In this document: piece after piece, positions 24,920 to 33,941 of the stretch
How the letters are laid out: each line of letters starts with the position of its first letter
Position numbering within the stretch: the first letter of the stretch is position 1
From: Tardiphaga robiniae
GTDB lineage: Bacteria; Pseudomonadota; Alphaproteobacteria; Rhizobiales; Xanthobacteraceae
DNA length: 64,000 nucleotides
NCBI RefSeq assembly: GCF_013359755.1
Contig: NZ_JABMCJ010000071.1
Span: 149,141 to 213,140, forward strand
Reading direction: 5' to 3'
Program-made: the position numbers and the translations under genes
The notes under the pieces: generated by a model
What the model was told of the DNA's origin: nothing
The model's input: only the letters and a program-made list of their open reading frames with translations
The model's database searches: none

Positions 24920-25570
24920 ATGCCCACGATTAGCGCCTTTGAACGGTCTCCCGATCGCGGAAGGGGATTGGCGCGTGACATGAGCGTTCGCTGGGCGCTC
25001 GAAGAGGTGGGCCAGCCTTACGACGTCCGTCTACTGTCGTTCGCTAAGATGAAAGAACCCGCACATCGCAGGCTTCATCCCTTCGGACAGATCCCGACCT
25101 ACGAAGACGGCGACCTCATGCTGTTCGAGTCGGGGGCGATCGTCTTCCATATCGCCGAGCGCCATCCGGGCCTGCTGCCAGACGATGCGAATGCCAGGGC
25201 GCGCGCGATCGCCTGGATGTTCGCCGCGCTCAGCACCGTGGAGCCGCCGATCGTGGAACGCGGAGCCGCCACGCTCACGGAGCGCGACAAGACGTGGTAC
25301 GCGACGCGCCTGCCGATTCTCGACGATCGCGTCCGCGCCCGACTGGGAGACCTGTCCACCCGCCTTGGCGACGCCGACTGGCTCGACGGCAGGTTCAGCG
25401 CCGGTGATCTGCTGATGGTGACGGTGCTGCGCAGATTGAACGGGTCGGGACTACTGGAGGACTATCCGAACCTCTGCGCCTACATCGCCCGCGGCGAAGC
25501 ACGGCCCGCCTACAAGCGCGCCTTCGCCGATCAACTGGCGGTCTTCACCGGCAAGCCACCGACCGGCTAA
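24920..25570 (+). CDS. Glutathione S-transferase family protein
   Basis: A 216-aa GST: thioredoxin-fold N-terminal half (SVRWALEEVGQPYDVRLLSF, then HPFGQIPTYEDGDLMLFESGAIVFHIAER with the cis-Pro and ES motif of the glutathione site), then a helical C-terminal half (YATRLPILDDRVRARLGDL; WLDGRFSAGDLLMVTVLRRL). This is a beta/theta-like bacterial GST; substrate unknown. It has a good GGTGGAGAG site at 24902-24912. Confidence 0.9.
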   Translation: MPTISAFERSPDRGRGLARDMSVRWALEEVGQPYDVRLLSFAKMKEPAHRRLHPFGQIPTYEDGDLMLFESGAIVFHIAERHPGLLPDDANARARAIAWMFAALSTVEPPIVERGAATLTERDKTWYATRLPILDDRVRARLGDLSTRLGDADWLDGRFSAGDLLMVTVLRRLNGSGLLEDYPNLCAYIARGEARPAYKRAFADQLAVFTGKPPTG

Positions 25571-25640
25571 CAAAAGTCCGCTCTGGGGTCACTGGAACTC
25601 TCCAGAGCTATATGACCATGTAGATGGTCAGGAGCGGCAT

Positions 25641-25884
25641 ATGAACGCGATCAATCTGGCAGATTGCAAAGACCCATTTGAGCGAACTTGTCGATCGGGT
25701 CGAGGCGGGAGATTCGATCGCATCACCCGGCGCGGAAAGCCGGTCGCGCGGCTCACGGCCGTGGCCTAGGCCGCGCAAGCCGATTGACGCGGCCCAGCTC
25801 CAGTCCCTGACAGCGAGCATGCCGTTGCAGACACAGGCCGCCGCCGATCTGGTGCGATCGATGCGGGACAGCGACCGCTCCTGA
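25641..25884 (+). pseudogene. Phd/YefM-type antitoxin, broken by frameshifts
   Basis: Reading across three frames restores a normal antitoxin of about 80 aa: start MNAINLAD (ATG 25641, GGAG upstream), then THLSELVDRVEAGDSIA, ITRRGKPVARLTAV, and [17 protein letters not shown] to a stop at 25882-25884. The junctions need an extra base near 25664, a missing base near 25720 and an extra base near 25767; the last leaves an early TAG. As written the longest open piece covers only the second and fourth segments. It ends one base into the start of the VapC-like gene. Sequencing error is possible, but three changes in 110 bp and the altered toxin argue for real decay. Confidence 0.78.
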
Positions 25885-26309
25885 TGCTCTATCTGGACAC
25901 GTCGCTGATTGTCGCCGCGCTTTCGAACGCGGCGATGACGTCATACGTCCAGGATTGGCTTGCCGAACAGGAGCCCGCGCAGCTTCTGATCAGCGACTGG
26001 ACCATCACCGAGATGTCCTCAACCTTGGCAATGAAGCTGCGAACCTTGCAGATTCATCCGGAACAGCGCGCGGCTGCGCTGGCCATGTTCAGCAGACTGG
26101 TCGTCGAGAGTTTTACGGTGTTGCCGGTGACTGGCAGACACTTCAGAACGGCCGCAAAGTTCGTCGATCAACACACACTCGGACTCCGCGCCGGCAAGGC
26201 GCTGCATCTTGCCCTCGCCGCGGAGCATGGCGCTACGGTGCAGACGCTGGATCAGCGCTTGGCCGACGCCGGGCCGGTGCTGGGCGTACCGACGAAATTG
26301 CTGGCGTGA
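25884..26309 (+). CDS. VapC-like PIN-domain toxin with a lost catalytic aspartate
   Basis: A 141-aa PIN-domain protein. VapC toxins are Mg2+-dependent RNases that use four acidic residues. Here Asp5 (LDTSLIV), Glu43 (WTITEMSS) and Asp123 (VQTLDQRL) are present. The third, in the usual LRAGDALHLA block, is Lys105 ([10 protein letters not shown], codon AAG). That change should disturb metal binding. The gene directly follows a frame-broken antitoxin, so an active toxin would be hard to tolerate. The pair looks like a decayed toxin-antitoxin locus. Confidence 0.85.
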   Translation: MLYLDTSLIVAALSNAAMTSYVQDWLAEQEPAQLLISDWTITEMSSTLAMKLRTLQIHPEQRAAALAMFSRLVVESFTVLPVTGRHFRTAAKFVDQHTLGLRAGKALHLALAAEHGATVQTLDQRLADAGPVLGVPTKLLA

Positions 26310-26314
26310 GACGT

Positions 26315-26386
26315 AGGGCGCAATAGCGAAGCGTATTGCGCCACCCATCTGCAATGCGGCGGAATATGCTTCGCTATTCTGCGCCA
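26315..26386. repeat. Palindromic intergenic repeat (two hairpins)
   Basis: A perfect 9-bp stem GGCGCAATA / TATTGCGCC (26317-26325 / 26334-26342) around GCGAAGCG, followed by an imperfect second hairpin (26353-26386). The wording GTAGGGCGCAATAGCGAAGCG is typical of dispersed REP-like elements in bradyrhizobia. It sits between the toxin gene and a convergent hydrolase gene and may also act as a terminator. Confidence 0.6.
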
Positions 26387-26394
26387 CTTGCTGA

Positions 26395-27048
26395 TCAGAC
26401 GTGAGCCAGCAATATATCGGCCAGCGCCTCGGGCTTGTGCCGCGCGACATTGTGCCCGCAATCAAAGGCAAAGGTCGACCACTCCGGATCGTCACTCAAG
26501 CGTTCGTGCAGATCATGAAATGGGCTTCCTTCCCATCCAAATGCACCGACGAAGGTCTTGCGCGGCACGTCATGCCAACGTCCGCGGAGCTTGATCGATT
26601 GGAGAAACGTCCCGATTGGTTGCGGCCGGCATCGCGGATCGAGATTGGGAGGCGGCGTGCAGGTGAGGCCATCAGCCTCAGCCCCCGCGATAAAGAGATC
26701 ACGAAAGCGAGGCGTCGTCAGTGACCATACGGAATCGCCTGTATCAGGTACATAGGCGTCCACATAGACTAGCGCCCGGATTTGCGATGGCTCAGTATCA
26801 GCGGCGCCACTCACGATCATTCCACCGTAGGACTGGCCAACAATGACCAGGTCATCGTGTTGCGCCCCTGCGGTAGCGACGACTTCACCAATGTGAGTAT
26901 CAAGATTAGCCGTTGGGGCAGGAGCATCGCCCAGCCCTGCAAGAGTCATCGGTACGGCTTTGTGACCGTGCGCTGTGAGAATCTCGGCGACCTGTTGGTA
27001 GATCCAGCCACCCTGCCAGCCCCCGGGGATGAGGATAAAGGTGGCCAT
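26395..27048 (-). CDS. Alpha/beta hydrolase (EstC/salicylate-esterase-like)
   Basis: A 217-aa alpha/beta hydrolase from ATG 27048 with GGAG ten bases upstream. The start ATFILIPGGWQGGWIYQQVA contains the oxyanion region, GQSYGG (nucleophile elbow, Ser) follows IVG, and DCGHNVARHKPEALA near the end holds the catalytic His. The layout resembles small plant-type esterases/EstC proteins. Substrate unknown. It lies just outside the guaA-derived repeat at 27122. Confidence 0.87.
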   Translation of the reverse strand: MATFILIPGGWQGGWIYQQVAEILTAHGHKAVPMTLAGLGDAPAPTANLDTHIGEVVATAGAQHDDLVIVGQSYGGMIVSGAADTEPSQIRALVYVDAYVPDTGDSVWSLTTPRFRDLFIAGAEADGLTCTPPPNLDPRCRPQPIGTFLQSIKLRGRWHDVPRKTFVGAFGWEGSPFHDLHERLSDDPEWSTFAFDCGHNVARHKPEALADILLAHV

Positions 27049-27121
27049 ATTGTTCACTCCTGGCTCTGAGCTTGAAGCGCCGACAGTCCGATCGACTACA
27101 ATCAGACGACGGCGCTCACCG

Positions 27122-27185
27122 TCACTCCCACTCGATCGTCCCGGGCGGCTTGCTCGTAATGTCATACACCACGCGATTGATGCCC
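27122..27185 (-). repeat. Displaced 3' end of guaA (probable integration scar)
   Basis: On the minus strand this stretch encodes [20 protein letters not shown] followed by TGA, the last 20 codons of GMP synthase. Positions 27124-27185 match 36017-36078 of the intact guaA at 57 of 62 bases. Four of the five differences are synonymous and one is Val/Ile, so both copies evolved under coding constraint. No upstream part of guaA is present. The guaA 3' end is a well-known target of integrases, and such a duplication is the usual footprint of island insertion. Confidence 0.85.
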
Positions 27186-27260
27186 GCTCGCGTACCAGCC
27201 CTGCGGCGCGACAGGCAGTCACCTGCCAACGCCGATCTTGAACAGCTCTCGTCCTCCGCC

Positions 27261-30047
27261 CTAGTAATGGACGGAGGCGCCCATCGCACCAACCTTCGGC
27301 GGCGCGAACTTGGTCAGGTCGATGCCTTCGACGGCGGCCTTGTATTCCTCGGCGCTCGGCGTGCGACCGAGGATCGCCGACAGCACCACGACCGGGGTCG
27401 AGGCTAGCAGCGATTCACCCTTCTTCTCGGCGGTGTCTTCCACGACGCGGCCCTGGAACAGACGGGTTGAGGTCGCCAGAACGGTATCGCCCTTCTCCGC
27501 CTTTTCCTGGTTGCCCATGCACAGGTTGCAGCCCGGACGTTCGAGATAGAGGATGTTCTCGTAGGCGGTACGGTTCGCGGTCTTCGGCTTCACATCGTCG
27601 AATTCGAAGCCGGAATACTTCTGCAGGATTTCCCAATCCCCTTCGGCCTTCAGCTCGTCGATGATGTTGTAGGTTGGGGCGGCGACGACCAGCGGCGCGT
27701 TGAACGCGACCTTGCCTTCGGCCTTCTCAATGTTCTTGAGCATCTGGGCGACGATCTTCATGTCGCCCTTGTGCACCATGCACGAGCCCACGAAGCCGAG
27801 GTCCACCTTCTTGGTGCCGCCGTAATAAGAAATCGGACGGATCGTGTCGTGGGTGTAGCGGCGCGAGACGTCGGCATTGTTCACGTCGGGATCGGCGATC
27901 ATCGGCTCGTCGATGATATCGAGATCGACGACGACTTCGGCGAAGTATTTCGCATTGGCGTCCGGCGTCAGTGCCGGCTTCTCGCCCGAACGGATTTCGG
28001 CGATGCGCGCATCGGCCTTGGCGATCAGGCCCTTCAGCGTGCCCGCGGCATTGTCCATGCCCTTGTCGATCATGATCTGGATGCGCGATTTCGCGATCTC
28101 GAGCGACTCGATCAGCGTGTCGTCCTGCGAGATGCAGATCGAGGCCTTGGCCTTCATCTCGGCCGTCCAGTCGGTGAAGGTGAAGGCCTGGTCGGCGAGC
28201 AGCGTGCCGAGATGGACCTCGATGATCCGGCCCTGGAAAACATTGTCGCCGCATTGCTTGAGCATCTGCGCCTGGGTCGCATGGACCACGTCGCGGAAGT
28301 CCATATGCGGCTGCATCGCGCCCTTGAAGGTCACCTTGACCGATTGCGGGATCGGCATGGTCGCCTCGCCGGTCGCCAGCGCCAGCGCCACAGTGCCGGA
28401 GTCGGCACCGAAGGCGACGCCCTTGGACATGCGGGTGTGGCTGTCGCCGCCGATGATGATCGCCCAGTCATCCACGGTGATGTCGTTCAGCACCTTGTGG
28501 ATGACATCGGTCATCGCATGATAGCTACCCTTGGGATCGCGCGCGGTGATCACGCCGAAATTGTTCATGAAGCTCATCAGCTTCGGAATGTTGACCTGCG
28601 CCTTCTTGTCCCACACCGATGCCGTGTGGCAGCCCGACTGATAGGCGCCGTCGACGATCGGCGAGATGACGGTGGCCGCCATCGCTTCCAGCTCCTGCGC
28701 CGTCATCAGGCCAGTGGTGTCCTGCGAGCCGACGATGTTGACCTTGACGCGCACGTCCGAGCCCGCATGCAAGACCTTGCCGCCGAGCACACCCACGGCA
28801 TTGCGGTTGAAGATCTTCTCGACCGCGGTCAGGCCCTGGCCTTCGACCGAGATCTCCTTGTTCGGAGCGAAAACCGGGGTCGGCTCGACGCCGAGCGTTT
28901 CGGCGGCAAAGGTCTGCAGCTTCTTGCCGAACACGATGGCATAGGAGCTGCCGGCCTTCATGAACTCCATCTTCTGCGGCGTGAAGGCGGCAGCGACGTC
29001 GACCAGTTCCTTGCCGTTTTCGTCGCGCAGCTTCTTGCCCTTGGCGTCGAGCGTCAGCACGGTGCCGGTATCGACCGCAAATTTCTGCTCGAGGACTGGG
29101 TTGCCGTCGTTGTTGAGGATCGGCTTGCCGTCGGCGTCGAGCTTCTTGACCCAGTTCTTGAGATTGACGCCGATGCCGCCGGTGACGTCGACGGTGGTCG
29201 CAAAAATCGGCGAGATGCCGTTGGTGCCGGCGACGACCGGGGCGAAGTTGACGAAGGGCACAAAGGGGCTGGCCGGCTTGCCGGTCCACAGCGCCACGTT
29301 GTTCACGCCCGACATGCGCGACGAGCCCACGCCCATCGTGCCCTTCTCGGCGATCATCATCACGCGCTTGTCGGGATGCTGCTTCTGCAGCGCCACGATT
29401 TCCTGCTGCGCCTGCGGCGTCATCATGCACTGGCCGTGCAGCTCACGGTCCGAACGCGAATGCGCCTGGTTGCCGGGCGACAGCAGGTCGGTCGAGATAT
29501 CGCCTTCGGCGGCGACGTAGGTCACGACCTTAATCTCGTCTGCGACGTCCGGGAGCTTGGTGAAGAACTCGGCCTTGGCATAGCTCTCGAGCACGCCCTT
29601 GGCGACGGCATTGCCCGCCTTGAAGGCATCGCGCAGCCGGAACATGTCGGCGTCGTAGAGGAAGAACTGGGTCTTCAGAACTTCACCGGCCTGCTTCGCA
29701 AGCCCGGTATCACTGCCGAGCGTGACGTCGAGCAGCACGCCGATCGAGGGGCCCCCCTTCATGTGCGACAGCAGTTCCAGCGCGAAGGTCGGCGTGATTT
29801 CCGGGACGATCGCCTCACCGAGGATAATCTCCTTCAGGAACGCGGCCTTGACGCCTGCGGCGCTCGTGGTGCCCGGCAGGGTGTTGTAGATGAAGAATTT
29901 CAGGGCGTCGGCGCGGTATTCGCTGCCGGTGTCCTTGATCAGGGCGATGATTTCGCCGGTGAGCGCGCCGTCGTCGATCGGTTTGGGAGCGAGGCCTTGA
30001 GCTTTTCTGCTTTCGATTTCAGCGAGGTAATCTGAATAGAGGCTCAT
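27261..30047 (-). CDS. acnB: Aconitate hydratase B (AcnB)
   Basis: Fe-S isomerase of the TCA cycle (citrate to isocitrate), possibly also 2-methylisocitrate dehydratase, 928 aa from ATG 30047. It follows AcnB domain order: HEAT-like N-terminal helices, then swivelling and catalytic domains. The cluster ligands are visible in [11 protein letters not shown] and [10 protein letters not shown]. Other hallmarks are DDLLSP-type [31 protein letters not shown] and [11 protein letters not shown]. It is longer than E. coli AcnB by about 60 residues, with an insertion around 300-370 rich in Asp/Gly/Lys. It lies inside the guaA repeat pair, unusual for a central-metabolism gene. An ATG six bases upstream is an alternative start. 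Confidence 0.93.
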   Translation of the reverse strand: MSLYSDYLAEIESRKAQGLAPKPIDDGALTGEIIALIKDTGSEYRADALKFFIYNTLPGTTSAAGVKAAFLKEIILGEAIVPEITPTFALELLSHMKGGPSIGVLLDVTLGSDTGLAKQAGEVLKTQFFLYDADMFRLRDAFKAGNAVAKGVLESYAKAEFFTKLPDVADEIKVVTYVAAEGDISTDLLSPGNQAHSRSDRELHGQCMMTPQAQQEIVALQKQHPDKRVMMIAEKGTMGVGSSRMSGVNNVALWTGKPASPFVPFVNFAPVVAGTNGISPIFATTVDVTGGIGVNLKNWVKKLDADGKPILNNDGNPVLEQKFAVDTGTVLTLDAKGKKLRDENGKELVDVAAAFTPQKMEFMKAGSSYAIVFGKKLQTFAAETLGVEPTPVFAPNKEISVEGQGLTAVEKIFNRNAVGVLGGKVLHAGSDVRVKVNIVGSQDTTGLMTAQELEAMAATVISPIVDGAYQSGCHTASVWDKKAQVNIPKLMSFMNNFGVITARDPKGSYHAMTDVIHKVLNDITVDDWAIIIGGDSHTRMSKGVAFGADSGTVALALATGEATMPIPQSVKVTFKGAMQPHMDFRDVVHATQAQMLKQCGDNVFQGRIIEVHLGTLLADQAFTFTDWTAEMKAKASICISQDDTLIESLEIAKSRIQIMIDKGMDNAAGTLKGLIAKADARIAEIRSGEKPALTPDANAKYFAEVVVDLDIIDEPMIADPDVNNADVSRRYTHDTIRPISYYGGTKKVDLGFVGSCMVHKGDMKIVAQMLKNIEKAEGKVAFNAPLVVAAPTYNIIDELKAEGDWEILQKYSGFEFDDVKPKTANRTAYENILYLERPGCNLCMGNQEKAEKGDTVLATSTRLFQGRVVEDTAEKKGESLLASTPVVVLSAILGRTPSAEEYKAAVEGIDLTKFAPPKVGAMGASVHY

Positions 30048-30359
30048 CGTCATCCCAACGTCATGAGGTGGTTGACGCTGGAAACACAGCGCCACCAACC
30101 GTTGTTGTTAAAACCGGTCTAAAGGCGAATTCGGCTTCGAGTACGTCAATCGCGACCGACTGACAAGATACTGCATTGCAGTAAAAATAGCCCTTTAAAT
30201 TCAGCGTTCAACGGTCAAAACATGACGGCAGGCATGCTTGCCGGGCTGAAATGCTGGTTCTCACCCGACCTGTCGCAAAGAAACGCTCCGAAGACACGTC
30301 CGAAAGGTCGGTCTGACCCGCCACCGTCAGCAAATTGGTGGTCGGCGACCCGCCGCGCG

Positions 30360-31256
30360 TCAGTCGCGCGATACGGACAGTCCCGCGAGCAGCGGCGCGT
30401 ATGCGGCGAGCCTTCCGGATACGAACTCGGTGAAGAGCCGCACGCGCTTCGTCTTGCGTGTCTCCCCCTGTGTAAGAAGCCAGAGCGTCCCATGCATGGG
30501 CAGGTCGGTGCCCGGCACCCTCACCAATAGAGCGTCAGCATCTCCGACGAAGCACGGCAGTTTTGTCATCCCGATCCCTTGCCGTACAGCAACGATCTGC
30601 GTCTCGGCGTCCGGGGTCCTGAACGGAACTCCCGTGGTGTGAACCTCTCCCTCGCGCGCCCAGGCCGGGAGTCCATGATTGTCTATGACGATCCACCGGA
30701 TGGGATCAGGCGTGCCCGCACGCCACGCGGCTAGTCGATCGCGAGACATGTAGACACCGCTGAACAGCTCCGGTCCCTTCAGGCCGTGAAGATTGAGCGG
30801 CAGAGTCTTGCGGTCGGCGACAATGCGGATCGCCACGTCGGCCTCTCGGTTGGTCAGATTTGCCACCTCGCCGGTCGACATGATTTCCATCTCGATGTCC
30901 GGATGCATACGCGCGAAATCGGCGAGATCCGGCATGAGCAGGTGTGTCGCGAGGAACGGTGGAAGCGTCACCCGCAAAAGCCCGCGCGCGCTCTGGTCGC
31001 GACCGAAGATGCGCGTCTCCAGCAAATGCGACGACGCTTCCATCTGGTCCGCGAACTCGAGAACCTCCTCGCCCGCAGTCGTCAGGCGGTAGCCCGAAGG
31101 CAGCTTTTCGAACATTTGCACCCCGAGGCGTGCCTCGAGCTGGGCGATGCGTCGCAACACGGTCGCGTGGTTCACACCGAGGCGCTCGGCGGCAGCCCGC
31201 ACCGAGCCTCCGCGCGCGACGGCAAGAAAATAGCGAACGTCATCCCAGTCGATCAT
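30360..31256 (-). CDS. LysR-family transcriptional regulator
   Basis: A 298-aa regulator from ATG 31256. The N-terminal winged helix reads DDVRYFLAVARGGSVRAAAERLGVNHATVLRRIAQLEARLG, which is the subgroup with VNHATVLRRI used by LysR proteins next to short-chain dehydrogenases. A ligand-binding domain with two Rossmann-like lobes follows (RGLLRVTLPPFLATHLLMPDL). It is divergent from the SDR gene at 31517 and very likely controls it. The inducer is unknown. Confidence 0.9.
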   Translation of the reverse strand: MIDWDDVRYFLAVARGGSVRAAAERLGVNHATVLRRIAQLEARLGVQMFEKLPSGYRLTTAGEEVLEFADQMEASSHLLETRIFGRDQSARGLLRVTLPPFLATHLLMPDLADFARMHPDIEMEIMSTGEVANLTNREADVAIRIVADRKTLPLNLHGLKGPELFSGVYMSRDRLAAWRAGTPDPIRWIVIDNHGLPAWAREGEVHTTGVPFRTPDAETQIVAVRQGIGMTKLPCFVGDADALLVRVPGTDLPMHGTLWLLTQGETRKTKRVRLFTEFVSGRLAAYAPLLAGLSVSRD

Positions 31257-31516
31257 GGTGCAATCTCGCACCGTGCGGCGCGCCTTCCAAGCCCGTATCC
31301 AGACATGGTGCAACAATACGGGCTGTCATCATAGCCTATGGCGACGAGCGCGGTCCAATTCCGACCGGCGGACACCGATCGCCGCGGCTGGCGTTAGTCG
31401 TCCAGCCGGATCGATTTCGCACCACCGATGTGCGCGCTTCCGCACTCAACGCCTGACGCCGGCAGACCCATCTCGAGGTTCTCGGGGACAGTCCCGACAC
31501 CACGACAGGAGAAGTT

Positions 31517-32251
31517 ATGGGAAAGCTTGAAGGCAAGGTTGCAGTCATCACGGGTGGATCGAGCGGCATGGCGCTGGCGAGCGCCAAGCTGTTCGTCGAA
31601 GAAGGCGCCTATGTGTTCATCACGGGCCGGAGGCAGGAGGCGCTCGACGAGGCAATCAAGCTGATTGGCCGGAATGTGACCGGCGTGCGCGGCGACGCGG
31701 CCAATCTCGACGACCTCGACCGCCTGTTCGACACGGTCAAGCGGGAAAAGGGAGAGATCGACATCCTGTATGCGAGCGCCGGCACGGGCGAAGCCGTGCC
31801 ACTGGGCGAAATCACCGAGCAGCATTTCGATGCGACCTTCGGCCTGAATACGCGCGGCACGCTCTTTACGGTTCAGAAGGCGCTGCCGCTGTTCAATGAT
31901 GGCGGATCGATCTTCATGACCGGATCGGTTGCGTCGTTGAAAGGCTTTCCTGGTTACAGCGTGTATGCCGCGAGCAAGGCGACGCTGCACGCATTCGCAC
32001 GCGGGTGGCTCAACGAGCTGAAGGGCAGAAATATCCGGGTGAACGTGCTGCACCCCGGGCCGATCGCCACACCGATGCAGGACCAGGTCCTCACCGAGGA
32101 GGCGAAGCAGATGTTCGAATCCCTGATCCCGCGGGGAAAGATGGGGCGTCCCGAGGAAATCGCGGCGGTCGCGCTGTTTCTTGCTTCAGACGATTCGAGC
32201 TTCGTGAATGGGCTGGAGCTGTCTGTCGACGGCGGCTTCTCGGCCATCTGA
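31517..32251 (+). CDS. Short-chain dehydrogenase/reductase
   Basis: A 244-aa classical SDR. The cofactor motif TGGSSGM is at residues 12-18 and the next strand FITGRRQ indicates NADP preference. The catalytic set is Ser137, Tyr150 and Lys154 (YAASK), with ASAGTGE replacing NNAG. The substrate is a carbonyl or alcohol that cannot be named. It is preceded by AGGAGAAG and followed 16 bp later by the NADP-reductase-like gene, forming a two-gene operon opposite LysR. Confidence 0.92.
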   Translation: MGKLEGKVAVITGGSSGMALASAKLFVEEGAYVFITGRRQEALDEAIKLIGRNVTGVRGDAANLDDLDRLFDTVKREKGEIDILYASAGTGEAVPLGEITEQHFDATFGLNTRGTLFTVQKALPLFNDGGSIFMTGSVASLKGFPGYSVYAASKATLHAFARGWLNELKGRNIRVNVLHPGPIATPMQDQVLTEEAKQMFESLIPRGKMGRPEEIAAVALFLASDDSSFVNGLELSVDGGFSAI

Positions 32252-32267
32252 AAATCGGAGAAGCATC

Positions 32268-32867
32268 ATGAGCTACGCGATTATAGGATTCGGCAAGATA
32301 GGCCAGGCCCTCGCCCACGCCTTCGCCCGTAAGAACATCGAGGTGACCGTCGCGAGCCGCCGGCCGCCCGAGGCGTTGGCGACACAGGCTCGGGCGATTG
32401 GACCCACGGTGGTCGCCAAGTCGCTGTGGGATGCACTCGAGGCCGACACGATCATCCTGGCGGTCCCGTTCGGCGAGCATCGCGAGGTTGCGAAGGCCCT
32501 GCCGAACTGGAAAGGCAAGACGGTCATCGACGCGATGAACGCGTTTCCAGTCCCTGAAGAGCTGGACGGTCTGCCGTCCTCCGCCTTCGTTGCGAAGTCG
32601 TTCACCGGCGCCAGGCTCGTCAAAGGCTTCAATCACCTGATTGCAGCCACACTGGCGACCGATCCGATCGTCGAGGGCGGCCACCGGGTCGTCTTTCTGT
32701 CTGGTGACGACGAGGATGCGATCGCTCCCGTGGCGGATTTGGCCAAACAACTCGGCTTCGCACCCGTCAAGCTGGGAAAGCTCAACGAAGGTGGCGCGCT
32801 GGTGCACGCACGCGGCCGCACCTGGGGTCCGCTGATCTTCCAGGATTTGTTCAAGAAGGAGCAGTGA
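32268..32867 (+). CDS. NADP-dependent F420-reductase-like oxidoreductase
   Basis: A 199-aa Rossmann protein (NADP_oxidored / FNO-like). The N-terminus SYAIIGFGKIGQALAHAFARK holds the GxGxxG nucleotide motif, followed by VASRRPPEAL (NADP-type Arg-Arg), a central IILAVPFGEHREVAKAL and KTVIDAMNAF. Such proteins reduce NADP with F420 in some organisms, but bradyrhizobial homologues are simply annotated NADPH-dependent reductases. Its start has GGAGAAGC upstream. It is co-transcribed with the SDR. Confidence 0.87.
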   Translation: MSYAIIGFGKIGQALAHAFARKNIEVTVASRRPPEALATQARAIGPTVVAKSLWDALEADTIILAVPFGEHREVAKALPNWKGKTVIDAMNAFPVPEELDGLPSSAFVAKSFTGARLVKGFNHLIAATLATDPIVEGGHRVVFLSGDDEDAIAPVADLAKQLGFAPVKLGKLNEGGALVHARGRTWGPLIFQDLFKKEQ

Positions 32868-33200
32868 TCGGCGTACGGGCGCCATTCGAAGAGCGGGGAG
32901 ACGCCCGACGGAGCGGGCGGATTACGCCTTGCGGCTAATCCGCCCTGCGCACTGGCCGCGACGACCGCAGGCTTGCCCTCTACCGCCGCGTCGACAACCG
33001 GGAGAACTCGGCCTTGGCATCGCGAAATTCACTCGCGCATGGCAGTGCCTTTTGTCTGACGTAGGAGCGAAGTCGAGTTGACTAAATATGTTCGCTGGTT
33101 GGTTGTCATTCTAAACAGCGATCGGCTCTCGTATTGAGTGCAATGTCACCGTAATGCCCGAACCTTCGTACGCCGCCATTACGCGATCGGCTCTGCGCAG
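32868..33200. repeat. Intergenic region with a palindromic repeat
   Basis: About 330 bp with no gene recognised. It contains a hairpin with a perfect 10-bp stem, GGGCGGATTA / TAATCCGCCC (32915-32945), of the GCGGATTACGC type widespread in bradyrhizobia. It may serve as terminator for the oxidoreductase gene. From about 33060 the GC content drops sharply and stays low through the next three genes, marking the edge of foreign-looking DNA. Confidence 0.55.
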
Positions 33201-33941
33201 TCACAAGCCGATACGCGATACCGTGAAGATCGGATTGTTGAGATCAACCTCGATCTCCGATGTGAACGGGTCTCTATAAACCTCGGCGTCATATCCTCTA
33301 AACGCTATACCCGCTCCCTTCATCACCTTGAAAACTCGACAGACGGCTGACGTGAAAATAGGGACAACATCCAGATAAATCTGGTCTCCAGGATAGCGCT
33401 CGCTGGCGCCCTTCTGTCTGATCACCGCAAGCCCAAGTTGCCGATCGATCAGCTTGAATCTTTGCTCCGCTTTATCGCCTCTCAAGGATGTATCGAGGTG
33501 GGGCGAAGCTAGGTTCGGATCGAAGCGGGCATAGAAGTCATCCAGCCTAAAGTAGTGGCGCATGAAAATCGGCGCGCCATGAAGCGTCGGATAAGTTGCC
33601 AGAAGAAAGGAAGCGCCCAGCCATCGCGAAGGAATTCCCTCAAGGAAGAGCCGCGAAAAGAGACTACAAAACAGCGGGTGGTCGCGATGATGGATCGCAT
33701 TCCGCATAGCGATGAGAAACGTCGAATCGCCATGATCAAAAAACGGGAAAAGTCCCTTGGAAACATCGTAGAGGGTGTGGAACGCCTCCAGCTTCGCTTC
33801 GAAGGCACGGTCCAGATTGTTGATTGCCTCTTCGCGATCAATCTTGAATAGGCTCCCGAACCGCATTTGAGCTTCGACATATAAGCGCATGGTATTTGCG
33901 AGGGTGCTGATAGCCCCCTCAATGGCGTTATTCCTAGTCAT
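33201..33941 (-). CDS. Uncharacterised protein with HEPN RNase-type motif
   Basis: A 246-aa mostly helical protein of unknown family. In the helix-rich first third it has STFLIAMRNAIHHRDHP with Arg80-Asn81-x3-His85. The Arg-Asn-x3-His pattern at a helix end is the signature of HEPN ribonucleases, frequent toxins in conflict systems. No other recognised domain follows; the second half contains strands (VDLNNPIFTVSRIGL). Its ATG overlaps the stop of the acetyltransferase gene by 4 bp, so both are made together. GC is near 50%. The HEPN reading rests on one motif and could be wrong. Confidence 0.5.
   Translation of the reverse strand: MTRNNAIEGAISTLANTMRLYVEAQMRFGSLFKIDREEAINNLDRAFEAKLEAFHTLYDVSKGLFPFFDHGDSTFLIAMRNAIHHRDHPLFCSLFSRLFLEGIPSRWLGASFLLATYPTLHGAPIFMRHYFRLDDFYARFDPNLASPHLDTSLRGDKAEQRFKLIDRQLGLAVIRQKGASERYPGDQIYLDVVPIFTSAVCRVFKVMKGAGIAFRGYDAEVYRDPFTSEIEVDLNNPIFTVSRIGL

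Noticed and set aside
26315..26386. CRISPR array candidate
   Set aside because: Only two unlike hairpins, with no regularly spaced identical repeats and no cas genes anywhere in the window.
27771..30035. A 754-aa plus-strand open frame opposite acnB
   Set aside because: Rich in His, Arg and Asp from the complement of a GC-rich coding gene; no domain pattern. A typical antisense shadow.
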